DNA of 53,893 bases from Parachlorella kessleri (taxonomy: Eukaryota > Chlorophyta > Trebouxiophyceae > Chlorellales > Chlorellaceae). The notes under the pieces are model-generated. The model had not been told where the DNA came from and ran no database searches. It worked only from the letters and a program-made list of their open reading frames with translations. The stretch is from positions 1 to 53,893 of the forward strand of contig BBXU01001727.1 of the NCBI GenBank assembly GCA_001598975.1, given 5' to 3'. A program made the translations under genes and the position numbers. This document shows positions 35,063 to 45,898 of the stretch, one piece after another (position 1 is the first letter of the stretch; each line of letters starts with the position of its first letter).

Positions 35063-38000
35063 ATGAACACCCGCATTCTGGCCCTCCTGGGGGCCCTGCT
35101 GCTCGCCAGCACCTGCTTCGCTGCTTCGGAGCTGCCCGCAGGCCTCATCCAAGACAGTGAGCTTGGTTGAACTTTATTTTTGCATCCCTTGCCAGGCCTG
35201 ATCGTCGGCTTAGAGACTGACCAGGCACCAGTGCACTGCCCTGATGACATGAAGCGACGCCTTGTGACCAGCCGACTGCAGGACCGCTATCAATGCAGCA
35301 AGCTGTCTCTCTTGGTGCTTTGCAGGGAAGGCTTTGATTGCTCTGCAGCAGGCCGTCACCGCCCAGGGTTTCGGTCTGTCCTCCATGTCCCAGTGGAAGG
35401 GTGAGTGGCACATCTAGGCTAGACGTGGCACTGTGGGAACACACAGCCCTCTTCTGCTGCCCTGCGGAAGCACGATGGCTGCCCATCCCCTGCATTGTAT
35501 GATGAGGGTGCACTCGCTGTCAGCTATGACCTGCGCCATGATTTATAATGTGCTGCCTGTTTCGGTCGCTTGGGGTGCCACCTCGGTGGACTACTGGCGC
35601 CTTGGTCTGCTGTCGGGGCTTGCTAGGTACCATGCAAGCGGGTCTCACCCTGCTCGCTGCTGTTGCCTGCAGCCAACGGCAACCCCTGCTCCCCTAAGCC
35701 TTGGGCCCATCTCACCTGCGCCGGCAATCGCGTCGTTGGCCTGTGAGTTGCGGTGCTCCCTTCATTTCTTGATAAGGACTCAGCAGAAGGTTTCACCTTA
35801 GTTGTATCATGCCTCAGTACCAACTTAGCTTGCGCTGCACAAAAGCACTCGTACTAGGCCAAAGCAATGTCAGCTTCCCTGTCAGCCCACGCCTGTTCCG
35901 ACCGCTGATTTCTTGGAGAGTTACCATTGTTCTCGGAATGACTGCTCCACGCAAATGGTGATCACTTGCTTTTCCCTTCTCCTTGCCTGCAGGAACCTGG
36001 CCAACCTGAAAGTGCAGGGCACCCTGCCCCCTGAGCTTAAGCTGGCTAACGAGCTGGTCAACCTGAACCTCCAGGGCAACAAGTGAGTAGCAGCTGGGGG
36101 GGGTGCCACAAAGGTTGCAGTATGGGGTGCGGGTGCGCTCTTATGGTTGCTCAGTGATGCTTTCCCAGCATACTGAGGAACAGTTCTTTGCCACTCTGTG
36201 GTAACTAGCTGTGCTTGCGCCCAGCTAGCTTCTCGCCTTCAACCCACTGCACATATCCTTCCATTAAGGGTCAGCTGCTGCCATTCCGCCCCCTCTGACC
36301 ATCTGTCCCCTCCCTACTCCTTCCTGCCGCAGGTTCACTGGCAGCATCCCCGACGAGTGGGCCGACCCCGCCTACTTCCTCAAGCTGAAGACCCTGAACC
36401 TGCAGAACAACCTGCTGCGCAGCGCGCTGCCCAACCGCAAGTGGAACCGCCTGGGTGCCTTCATCTCCCTGCGCGACCTGGACCTCTCCGGCAACCAGTT
36501 CTTCGGTGAGCAGGCGCAGTCCTTGCTAGTCCTAAACTAGTCCTAAGTTGGCCTGGACTAGCCGTCATTAAAAGGCGCTGCACCGGCCTGCTGTTGCTAG
36601 GTTTCGTTGACCGTGAGCAGTGATAGCATGAAGCAACTGCTGGCATGTATATCCGTGTCTCTGCCGGGCGGGCCTTCTTAGGGGTGTGAGCTGCTGTCGG
36701 GCGCTTTATTCCCCGTGTCGATGCAGTGCTATGTACGGGCATGATGTAAGCGGCAACCCAGCTCAGCCTTTTAGACGCTATGCTAGCTTACGGGTGGAAT
36801 GTTGGTAAATTCCTTGGTATTCAGCAGACCTCCCTAGCTATCAAGAACCTGACCAGCCATCCCTACCCCCTGTTCCGTAGGTGGCCTGCCCGACGGCTGG
36901 CTGTCCAGCGCCAAGGTGTTCAAGCGCCTGGAGACCCTGGACCTCTCCAAGAACCTGCTGGGCACCTCCGACGGCACCACCGCCTACACCGGCCCCTACT
37001 CCACCACCGCCGCCAACGACTGGTGCAGGCCCGGCGTGGCAATCAGCGGCCAGTGGACCGGCTGGTGCGCCACCAACGGTGCCACCCCCGCCACTCCCCT
37101 GGCCGGCACCACCGCCGCCCTGCGCTCCCTTGACCTCTCTGACAACGGCTTCAAGGGTAAGCTGCATACCTATATGGCACCTTGCGCTAGCTTGCTGAGG
37201 TGCTAGTTTATAGTTTGTTTATAATTAGAGGAGCTGCTCTCAGTCTCTCTTGGGGGATGCAGCGGCCCGCTTGTTTGAACAGCGTCTGGCCAGCAGCTGA
37301 GTTTCATGTGTTGGCATGCATACTATGGGCAGCTGTTTGCTGCCAAAAGCCAGCATGCAGGATGCCTGTTACTGCAAGCTTAATGCCGTCCTGTCCAGGC
37401 GCGCTGTCTCCTGTCCTGCCAACTTGGGTTACCAGCTGACATCATATGGCCTTCTTAGGTGCAAGTCTGACTTTCATACTCGTGCTTTCCCCTCCCCTGT
37501 GGTGCAGGCTGGCTTCCCACCAACTGGGGTATCATGTTCCCCAAGCTCCAGTACTTCCTGATCCACGACAACAGCCTGTTTGCCACCTCAGCCGCCGCCA
37601 CCGACACCCTGCCCGCGCTGCTGCCCACCACCTGGACCTCCCGCACCGCCCCCCGCAAGTTCCCCGCCCTGCAGTCCCTGGTGCTGTACCCCGGCAACGA
37701 GAACATCTGCTTCCTGCCCGACGGCACCGACCGCACCCTGCCTGACGGCACCACCTTCTACGGCAACGGCGAGTCCTTCCAGGACATCAACGGAGGTGAG
37801 GCCGCAATAGGTTCTCCTTGGGTGGGCAGTTTGAGGCGGGTGGGAGCCAGCTAGTGTGCATGCCCTGCTTGCGGCTGCCCTTGCGAGCAGCCATCAATGC
37901 CTGGCAGGTGTGCCTCCTTTCCAGCCTGGATGGTGCAGGGCCTGCATGCACTACACTGGCCCACTGGGTGCTGCCCTTAAACTTGCACATGGCTTTGCAG

Positions 38001-38650
38001 CACATGGCTTAGCAGCGGTGGCAGTCCTCCAGCCTTGGGATGCACTTTGTTTGAGAGGCTGCATGAGACGCGTCAGCTTGCTAAAACACGCCCTGGCTAT
38101 TGGGCCCGCCCACTCACTGTTTCATGCCTTTTTCCCCTGCCGCCCTGCAGCCTCTTCATACCAGATTGTGGACTCCAGCGACGAGGCCTACGACTTCAAC
38201 AACCCCTGGAAGTGCCCGCTCCAGGCAGATGCTGACCCCACCGAGAACATCCCCCAGGGCACCACCGCCATGACCGCGAACAACACCGTGTCCTTCACCG
38301 GTGCTGACGCCAACGTCCCCACCCGTTACATCTACGGCTACAAGGTCACCGTGTCCTACCAGAACCCCGACACCCTGGTCTGGAACCAGCTGGGTAATGG
38401 TGATGGTTTGCTGGTCAGGATCTATGACGGCACCACCACCCCCAACCCCTACATCCCGGCCAGCCTGGGCACTGCCACCGTTTCTAACAATGTGTACACT
38501 GTTACCTTCACCAGCTCAGCTCTGCAGATCCCCAAGGACTCCCCCACCGGCCAGTGGGCCTACAAGTTTGCTGTCACCACCCTCAACATGGATGGGTCTG
38601 AGTCTGAGGCTGTGGTCTCTACGCCCTCTGCTTTCATCACCATCACCTAG
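35063..38650 (+). CDS. Secreted LRR protein with C-terminal Fn3-like domain (paralog C)
   Basis: Exons: 35063-35156, 35326-35400, 35673-35742, 35993-36082, 36333-36505, 36881-37156, 37508-37795, 38151-38650. This gives 521 residues with all phases closed and exon lengths identical to paralog D. An ATG at 35060 is adjacent, but D has only the second one, so I start at 35063. The signal peptide MNTRILALLGALLLASTCFA is followed by SELPAGLIQD. The two-Cys N-cap is NPCSPKPWAHLTC. LRR units follow (LKVQGTLPPELKLANEL, LNLQNNLL, LDLSGNQFFGGLPDGW, LDLSKNLLG, LDLSDNGFKGWLPTNW), then LVLYPGNENICFLPDG, a YQIVDSSDEAYDFNNPWKC segment and a beta-sandwich ending ITIT. Codons are strongly C-ending, so high expression is likely. 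A secreted or matrix role is inferred from the signal peptide. Confidence 0.93.
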
Positions 38651-39106
38651 GGTGCCTGAGACGAACCTGAACCTGTACTATTGCCTGGCCATGTTCGCTT
38701 TGAGATGGACATGGCCTGCTATTGCAATGTCTGTGGCTTTATGTCTCCACTTAATATAGTTATGTGTTGTGCTGAGCAGCTGTGATGTGCTTGAATTGCA
38801 TCATTGACAAGGGACTTGCTCCTCACATTGGCACCAATATGGTGGGTGTTGTTTTGTTTGGGTTGTTGTTTTGTTAAGCGGCCGTGAGTCTGGTGTTGCA
38901 CTGCTAGGTTAGGCAAAGTGAACAAATCTTCCATTCTGCTCGTCTTTGAGAGAGGTAACTGGCAACCATGCGGAGCATGATGTGAGCAGGCCAGGGCAGT
39001 TTGTACATAGAGACAAGTGCACCAGCGTCTGCGTGGTGTCCTCCCAAGACCCATGCATGGTCACATCAGCAAAGCCACCCACATTGCCACACTGCTGTCT
39101 GACCCC
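38651..39106. other. 3' UTR and flank of LRR gene C
   Basis: The first 130 bases align with the 3' flank of LRR gene D: GAACCTGAACCT, TGCCTGGCCATG, and GTGCTGAGCAGCTGTGAT are shared. Homology then fades. The LINE target site begins at 39107. Confidence 0.6.
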
Positions 39107-40618
39107 TTCCTGTCACTTCTTCAATCAATCAATCAATCAAAACGCTTCCCACAGCAGCAGACTGTGCCGTAGATGCGTCGTGTCTGGCGCAAAAAACCTA
39201 AGACTATGACACTAAACATACACATTGGGACTTATGGGGAAAGAGAAGAGGAATAAAGAAGTAATGAGGTAAGTAGTTTGGTCAGTTATGTTAGTGTTCA
39301 GGTCTGTTATGGTTAGCAAGTTCAGGTTTTGGCCTGCCGCACAGCCTCGTTCCACTTTGCTCTATCAATAGCCAGCCGCCGCCACGAGGTTGCTATGCCC
39401 TTGCTGCGCACGTCCGCCCGCAGCACATCCTCCCTCAGCCGCACAAGGGGCCTCCCCCGAGGCCGCTTTGCCGCCAGTTGGCTGAAGAAGACTAGCTTGG
39501 GCAGGCGCGTGTCAGGCATGCGAACCAGGTGTCCCAGCCAGAGCAGCCGCTGGAGCCTTAGCTGCTCCTTGATTGGCTGCTGCCCACAACATGCTAGTAT
39601 GACAGAGTTGGGGATGCAGTCCAGTAGGCTGAGTCCCAGTGTCCGCCGCAGGCAGCGCATGTGGAACGTGTGCAGCCGCTGCTCCTGCTGTGCTGTAAGA
39701 GCCCATGAGTGGGCGCCGTAGAGGAGCGTGGGCATGACTGTCCCCTCAAAAATGCGCAGCTTTGCCCTGAGGCCCAGACTACGCAGGCTGAAGGTTGGCT
39801 GAAGCGTGTGGCACTTGTGTGCCGCCTTCTTCAGACGGGCACTTAGCTCTGCGTCTAGGGTCCCAGTGTCTGACAGCAGTATGCCGAGGTACTCCAACTG
39901 CCTCACTCGCTCCACAGGCTCCTCGCCCAACATGAGCACCTCCTCTCTAACTGGCTGGGTGCCTGGGGGCTGTACCACAAGGTGCTTTGTCTTGCTCACG
40001 TTGATGACCAGCTGCCAGCGGTTGCATGCTCTGTGGATGGCGGTGAGCAGGCGCTGCAGCTGCTCATGGCTGGGTGCGACTAGCAGCACGTCATCTGCTT
40101 GCAGCAGCATGTTCACCAGCACCGTCCGCCAGCCGGCTGCACCTGCTTTGAACGGCCTTTGGCGCAGCTGCCCATCCAGTTTGCAGACCAGCTGTACCCC
40201 GCAGTCCCCTGCCTCTGCAAGGGTCTCCTCCAGGATGCGGTCCATCAGCACATTAAACAGCGGGCAGCTGTCTGGGGCTCCTTGCTGCACACCCACCGAG
40301 ACTGCAAAGCTGGCCGAGTGCTGCCCCGGTGCCTGCCGCAACCGGCAGGTGGTGTTGTTGTACAGGCGCTGCAGCAGCTGTATGGCTGGCTCTGGCAGGC
40401 CCTGAGCTCGCAGCAGCACCCACAGCGCGTCCCGAGAGGCACTGTCAAAGGCTGCTTTGAGGTCCACAGCGCAGCTGTGCATCGGCTGCTTCCACTCGAG
40501 TGCCAGCTCTTCCAGCCGCCTCACCGTAGATATGTGGTCCGCGCAGCCACGCCTGCGCCTGAAGCCGCACTGCTCCTCCCCCAGCCTTTCCTCCAGAAAG
40601 GGTTCCTGTCACTTCTTC
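39107..40618 (-). mobile_element. 5'-truncated LINE (non-LTR retrotransposon) with 16-bp target-site duplication
   Basis: The element body is 39123-40602, about 1,480 bases, on the minus strand. It is bounded by a perfect 16-base direct repeat TTCCTGTCACTTCTTC at 39107-39122 and 40603-40618. Its 3' end, on the minus strand, finishes in a short (GATT)n tail next to the duplication instead of poly-A. The 5' end stops abruptly inside the reverse-transcriptase frame, the usual result of incomplete target-primed reverse transcription. The frame is open to the truncation point and the target repeats are identical, so insertion is recent. Confidence 0.93.
39322..40602 (-). CDS. LINE reverse transcriptase fragment (no endonuclease domain)
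   Basis: The frame is open through about 427 codons from the truncated 5' edge. It starts LEERLGEEQCGFRRRRGC, the conserved finger region of LINE reverse transcriptases. Motif A is CAVDLKAAFDSASRDALW and motif B is VGVQQGAPDSCPLFNVLMD. Motif C is LLQADDVLLV, with Gln in place of the usual Tyr or Phe before ADD. WQLVINVSKTKHLVV and LEYLGILLS follow. The C-terminal part has YGAHSWALT, MRCLRRTLGL, LLWLGHLVRMPDTRLPK and KRPRGRP, as in many LINE ORF2 tails. The upstream endonuclease is absent, so the copy is non-autonomous. It sits between convergent LRR genes C and D. Confidence 0.93.
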   Translation of the reverse strand, partial: PFLEERLGEEQCGFRRRRGCADHISTVRRLEELALEWKQPMHSCAVDLKAAFDSASRDALWVLLRAQGLPEPAIQLLQRLYNNTTCRLRQAPGQHSASFAVSVGVQQGAPDSCPLFNVLMDRILEETLAEAGDCGVQLVCKLDGQLRQRPFKAGAAGWRTVLVNMLLQADDVLLVAPSHEQLQRLLTAIHRACNRWQLVINVSKTKHLVVQPPGTQPVREEVLMLGEEPVERVRQLEYLGILLSDTGTLDAELSARLKKAAHKCHTLQPTFSLRSLGLRAKLRIFEGTVMPTLLYGAHSWALTAQQEQRLHTFHMRCLRRTLGLSLLDCIPNSVILACCGQQPIKEQLRLQRLLWLGHLVRMPDTRLPKLVFFSQLAAKRPRGRPLVRLREDVLRADVRSKGIATSWRRLAIDRAKWNEAVRQAKT

Positions 40619-42839
40619 TCCAGCATAAATCCACCCAGGTTGCCCTCACTCACTCTCATCTATCCACTGTCGCTAAGACATATCTTCTCCCCACTCTCCA
40701 TCCCCTTCACCAAATATCTTACACAAAGCGCATAATGACCTTTGTACAGCACACCTGCAACTATCACGTCTGGTACCATTGATGACTACCGGTAGTATCA
40801 ATGAACAAAGCTCCATGTCAAGGCAAAATGCCAGCTTACATACACAGTATTCCACGGCTACAACTCACACCACAAACACGCTTACAACAGCCCCTGCTGG
40901 GCCAATACTCATGCAAGCAACCAGGGTGTGCAGCCTGCCATTCCCCATCTCTGTTATTACAATTGCCTTAAAACTTGCCTATGGTTGCGGCGCACTGCCA
41001 CAATGGACAAAAGCCGCCATTGGGCTGCTTGGGGCCAGTCAGAGGTGAGGAGCAACTGAGAGCCTGGGAGCAGGCTCCTTTGCGGCGTAGGTTACAGGTG
41101 GGCTGCTGACTGCTGTGCAGCCCAGAGGGCCTGGTCGTCTGTCCTGCAAACCTGGAGCTACGCAGTCACTTGTTTCCAACAATCTGGGTGGGGAGTCATG
41201 GTTTGGAGCCGCAGCAGGCAACCACAGCGGGTGCAACATATATCTTGGGCAGTATCAGCGAGTCCGCAGCGGCTTGCCGCCCCCCAGGAAGATCAGGAAG
41301 CAAACACGACGACCGCACCATCGGCATAAGCCACAGGACCCAGTAGAATGAGCACAAATGAAACTTGCTGTGATCGTCGGTGGTCACCCAGAGCCTTCCG
41401 CATATTCACACAACATGCAATAAGTGCTGCTGCAGATGGCGCAGAGCTTGTGTTCCGACCAACCCAGCCGTTTCCCAAGTTGACGAGGACTCAGCTTACC
41501 CCCCATGCACTGCCCCCTTGCTACACACTGCAGTATAGCATATTTCTGCTGCGGCGCCATGTACAGCAGTGGCGTGCTGCTGTTTCGCTATGAAGGGCCC
41601 GCAAGGGCGAGGCACTCTGCTGTGATGCGCTGTTGCCGTGCTGCCCTTGTTGCACGGGTTCCCTACCAAGGGCTTCAATGTCCAGGACGCTGCTATGATA
41701 CACACTTCCTTCTTCTGCTGCGGCTGCTGCTGTGGTGAGTTCCGCAGCGTGTCGCTGTTGCTGTTGCAGCAGCTCTGAGCTGCGCCTCCGCCCTGAGGTC
41801 GTCAGTGCTGCCACTGCTGTTGTAAATGGCGCAGGTGGTTGCCTCGCACCCTGGGTTGAGCGCTTGACTGAAGGTTCCACGAGTCCAAAACCGCACCCTT
41901 GCTGGCCTTGATGGTGCAGATCCATGCCCGGGGCTTGAGGGAAGTCGCATTGCTCTGCAGAAGAGGCATTTGACACAGTGCTATGTAGCACCTAGCATCC
42001 TTCCTCCGACAGTTTCAACAGGATTGCAGTAAACTACAAAAGCAAAATAGCGCTACTTAGCGCTATGATGCTTTTCACACATCGCTAGTGAGGGGCCTAA
42101 TGAATGGCCTTCCGAGCCATGTTTCGAGCTATCCTGGAACTACGCTGCAGCGCGCTGTACAGACGGCGGGAGCGCGTATTCCCTAACCATCCCTGTGCAC
42201 AGATGTGGAAAAACCCGTTGTGTGCGCATTTCGGCCCCAAATCCTCCTCCTTAACAGTCCTTAGCGATTATGGCCCCAGTCGCAGCCCATTCGGTTGTCG
42301 CATCATCCACCCCATCATCCGCCCCATGTGCTGTGATCGAGAACGTGATCCAGGCAGCTGCCGGCAAGAGATCCTCCACACAGCCCACGGCCTAGTACCA
42401 CTTGCAATTGGGTGGCACCACGGACCATAAAGACCGGCCCAGGGCGTTGCATAACCTGTGTGTGAAGCTACAAGCAACTCTGGTACCAAATGCTGCTTAA
42501 CAGCGCTGCAGGGTATGACAGACTCACAGATGTAGTCAACTATCGCAGCTTGAAAGGCTGTGGGGGAGCTGGACGGGGCTGAGCTTGCTGCAGTATGCTA
42601 GGTTTTCAAGGAACCAGGGTACCGAGGGCTGATCAACTGATCGGACTACCTAGATTAGTGTACAATTGAGTCCTGGCCGTAGGCTTTTGCACTGCAAGCT
42701 TTGGCTGATGGTGCGTCATAATCCTCCTCGAGGTACAGGTGAGACTTGTGCTATATTATCTTGTTATGTACTCAACTGCAGAGACCCTTCAACCTCAGCA
42801 ACCAGCAAGGATTCAGCTGAAGCCAAGACTGGGCCCATG

Positions 42840-43200
42840 CCTCCCACTCCTGGCTGGTTTTGTACTACCCAGATAAGGACTGTTTGGTTGATGGCTTTAC
42901 CAACCTGGCGGGCTGGGATGCCCTTAGTGCCTTCAAGTTGTTGACGGAAGGTGTGGTTAGGAGGCAGCGGCACCACCCGCCGAGACAGCGGGGTCGCAGT
43001 GCAGTACGGGTTCCCAGGCAGTGGCGCCGTCACACGGCCCATTAGCAGCCTGGGATGGCAGCCCCTCACGGTGCCCCTCCCCCCGCTGGCTGATGACGTC
43101 ATGGTAGTGGCCGGCTCAGCAGAAAAGGCTGCAGCGGTTCTCATATATACTGCATGCCAGCGCTGGGTTGTCATCACCAGCAAAGAGCAAGAGGGCGCTG
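42840..43200 (+). pseudogene. Possible decayed reverse-transcriptase remnant
   Basis: One plus-strand frame reads YYPDKDCLVDGFTNLAGWDA and another, about 200 bases on, reads LADDVMVVAGSAEKAAAVL. These loosely resemble retroelement reverse-transcriptase segments: a PxxDxxxxGF-type start and a ADDV catalytic box. They are in different frames with no intact domain between. Chance similarity cannot be excluded. Confidence 0.25.
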
Positions 43201-43482
43201 ACGATGGTGGGTGGGCAGTGCAGCAGAGCCTGTGTAGGCTGGGGGCTTGTCAAAAAGGGCCGCTGGCCAGGCTGCTGCGGCCTCTGAAAGCACCCCTCAC
43301 AGCCTTTTAACATACGTCGGCGGCTGGCAGTGCCCCTCCTGCTCAACAGCTGCGGCACAGACCACAGCCAACGCAGCTGCCGCTGTTGGAGCTGCCTTTC
43401 GTTGGGCTCACAGCAACGCTTGGGTGAAGCTGGCTTTTCTGAGAGGTGCGGCCTAGGACCATGCACGCAAGGCTTTCCGCAC

Positions 43483-43566
43483 CACCTCACACTCCCTGCT
43501 AATACACATGAGCACAGCTCTATGCACCTCACACTCCCTGCTAATACACATGAGCACAGCTCTATG
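43483..43566 (+). repeat. 42-bp tandem duplication
   Basis: Two apparently identical copies of a 42-base unit start at 43483 and 43525. The period is a multiple of three, and one plus-strand frame reads HLTLPANTHEHSSM twice. No gene is otherwise recognised around it. Confidence 0.95.
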
Positions 43567-43720
43567 CGCCGTTGGATACCAGCGGCTGGTGCTTGAGCGC
43601 TGCATCACGCGGAAGTGAATTTTAGGGAACTGATGCAGAGGGCAGCACACAGCCTGGCATTGCAACCCCCAGCGCTGCCGTGGAGAAGGACTTTTGCTTG
43701 TCTGCACCTCCAACCTCAAA

Positions 43721-43736
43721 GGGGGGGGGGGGGGGG
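43721..43736. repeat. Poly-G run (16 bases)
   Basis: A run of 16 G is followed by CGGG. It could form a quadruplex. Its exact length should be treated with caution because homopolymers are error-prone. Confidence 0.9.
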
Positions 43737-45898
43737 CGGGTCTTACCTACCAAGGTGGCCACTGCATCCATTGCTGCGTTGCGTCCCACCAAGTGATCGG
43801 CATAGGTAGTCTCTGCTTCATGTGGTTGGTGGTTTGGTGCGTGTCTGCAAGTACATGGCAGGCTGGCAGGTGGAGAGAGTGAAAGACATCGCGCTGCTGC
43901 ATGAGGAGACAGCTGGTTGCATGTTGCCTGCGGGGAGGTCGCCGCCTGGTGCATGGGACCAGGCACATGCCAAGGTAGTGCCCTGCCTGACGGCGTAGGA
44001 TAAAGCACCTTTTCGCCCGTGCAGGTGGGAGGTACCATCCCTGGCGCTGCTGGTCCCGAGATGGACCCGGATGATGTGGCTGGCTAGGCCATGCTGCCAC
44101 CGCCCCAGGTGGGATGAGGAGCGCATCGACACAGCCCCCTTCGCTAGCGTGTTACTCTGGCACGGTCTCTCACGATGGTCTTACACCCTAAGGTTGCAGT
44201 CTTGGCACGCGATCTTGAACATTTATAAATATCATCATGTCTTGGCACGCATCGTGTTTTCAACCTTATGAGCACTGACGTGGGTGTTGGTCTGTCCTGA
44301 TGCCTACAAGGCGTCGGGGGCAAGCGCCCTGGGCGAATGAACCGGCCTAGCAGCAGTAAAGCACAAGGCCTGTCCAGAGGGAAGCTTAGACCTCCAGCCG
44401 GAACCCGCAAGGCAAGGCTGTGTGCAGCTTTTGCGCTTGACCAGCCTCCCTTAAGTGGGCAGGCGCTCAGGTGGAGCTGCTGGAGGTGTATGCTTCTTTC
44501 CGGACAGGCCTTGTGCTTTGCTGCTGCTAGGCCGGTTCATGCGCCCAGGGTGGCGCTTGCCCCCGGCGCCCTGTAGCCATCAGGTACCACACTAGCGATG
44601 ACTGTGCAAACGGTGTGGGTGGGAGGATCAGCCACATGATAGTTGCGCGTCGCTGGCTGCGTTGCTCCTAGCGTTCCTTGGGCACCTTGGGCGTTTGCCT
44701 GCGTCGCGCTCAGCTGGTTGCATCTTGGGCACCGCCAGACAGCGGGGTGGGGCGGCATTGGCGGCTTGTCTGTTTTAGAGGCAGGTCTATTAGGAGCACC
44801 TGGAGCAGCGCAACTGGGCGGCGCTTGGGGCAGCAACAGGACAGGGTGGATGCACAGCCCGGACACTGCTGGGGCTCACTGCTTGGTTTCACCGGCCGAG
44901 AGCTTGCGCTATGGGGGCGGCATGGAGAGCCCTGGTTCGACAAATCTTTGACGGCGCTGTTGGTTGTTGCCCTGCCGGACGGCGTGGTGCATGCTGCTGA
45001 GAATTGGTGCTTGGCTTTTGTGATTGGTGGGCATAGTACATCCTGGCTCTTGTTGGCCCCACTTTGGGCCTATTCACGGCAATATTGTCAGCTGGCGGTG
45101 CGCTGTTCGCGCAGACTGCTGGGCAAGGCAGGAGATGTTGTGGGGCACAGCATGGCGATTGAACGGTCATGTTGAGCTTGTACCAAGTGTAAAGGGGCCT
45201 TGAGAGCAGTGCAATATCGCTGCATCACCGGTGGTCCCACATGGGGTCCCACAGCCTTTGGAGGTGGAGGGCCACAGGCTGGCAGGGCAAGTCTTGGCTG
45301 CAGTGCAAAGGCCTGCCCTTTCAAGAGAAGACAGTACTGCTGGTGTGGAGCAGGAGTGCAGCGGGGGAGTGGATGGATGGTAAGGGAGCGGATGCATCCA
45401 TGAGGATGAGGATAAGGGAGAGGATGCCTGGCAGCTGGGTGGTATAGGTGCTAGGCTGGTCTCATGTTGGACATGGCTGCTGCAGCTGCACAGACTGTTC
45501 CATGCGCAACTTGCACTAGCCTCATGCTGCTTCAGTTCCAGGCGTTAACAGTTGTAATGTACCTATCAACCATGAAGTAGCCACCCATGCTAATAAACTA
45601 GCGCCTAAGGGAACACCAGTTTTCCTGCATGCCTAGCAGTACAGCACCAAAATGAATTGCTGCCTAAAAAGCACTCAAAACACTCTACCAAAAATTTCAC
45701 CTCTCAAAATGGTGCCAACATAGAGGGGGAAACGGTACTTGACAGTGCATCTGCAACTCCAGCATATCACAGCTGCTCAGCACGACACATATTTATCATG
45801 TGGAAAACACAAAACAGGCAATGCAATAGATAGCAGGCCATGTCATCACGTTCGTCATGGCCAGGCATTAATAGAGGTTCAGGTTCTTCTCTAGCACC

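Larger units (their letters stand above)
40619..45898. other. Gene-poor spacer between the LINE and LRR gene D
   Basis: About 5.3 kb without a supported host gene. It contains a possible decayed retroelement piece (42840-43200), a 42-bp tandem duplication (43483-43566), a 16-base G run near 43721-43736, and at its right end the 3' flank of gene D. Many short frames on both strands lack recognisable domains. Confidence 0.5.

Noticed and set aside
39121..39140. AATC microsatellite as an independent simple repeat
   Set aside because: It lies exactly between the left target-site duplication and the LINE 3' end, so it is better explained as the element's tail.
39806..40405. 199-codon plus-strand frame inside the LINE
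   Set aside because: The minus strand encodes an unmistakable reverse transcriptase over the same bases; the plus frame is its shadow.
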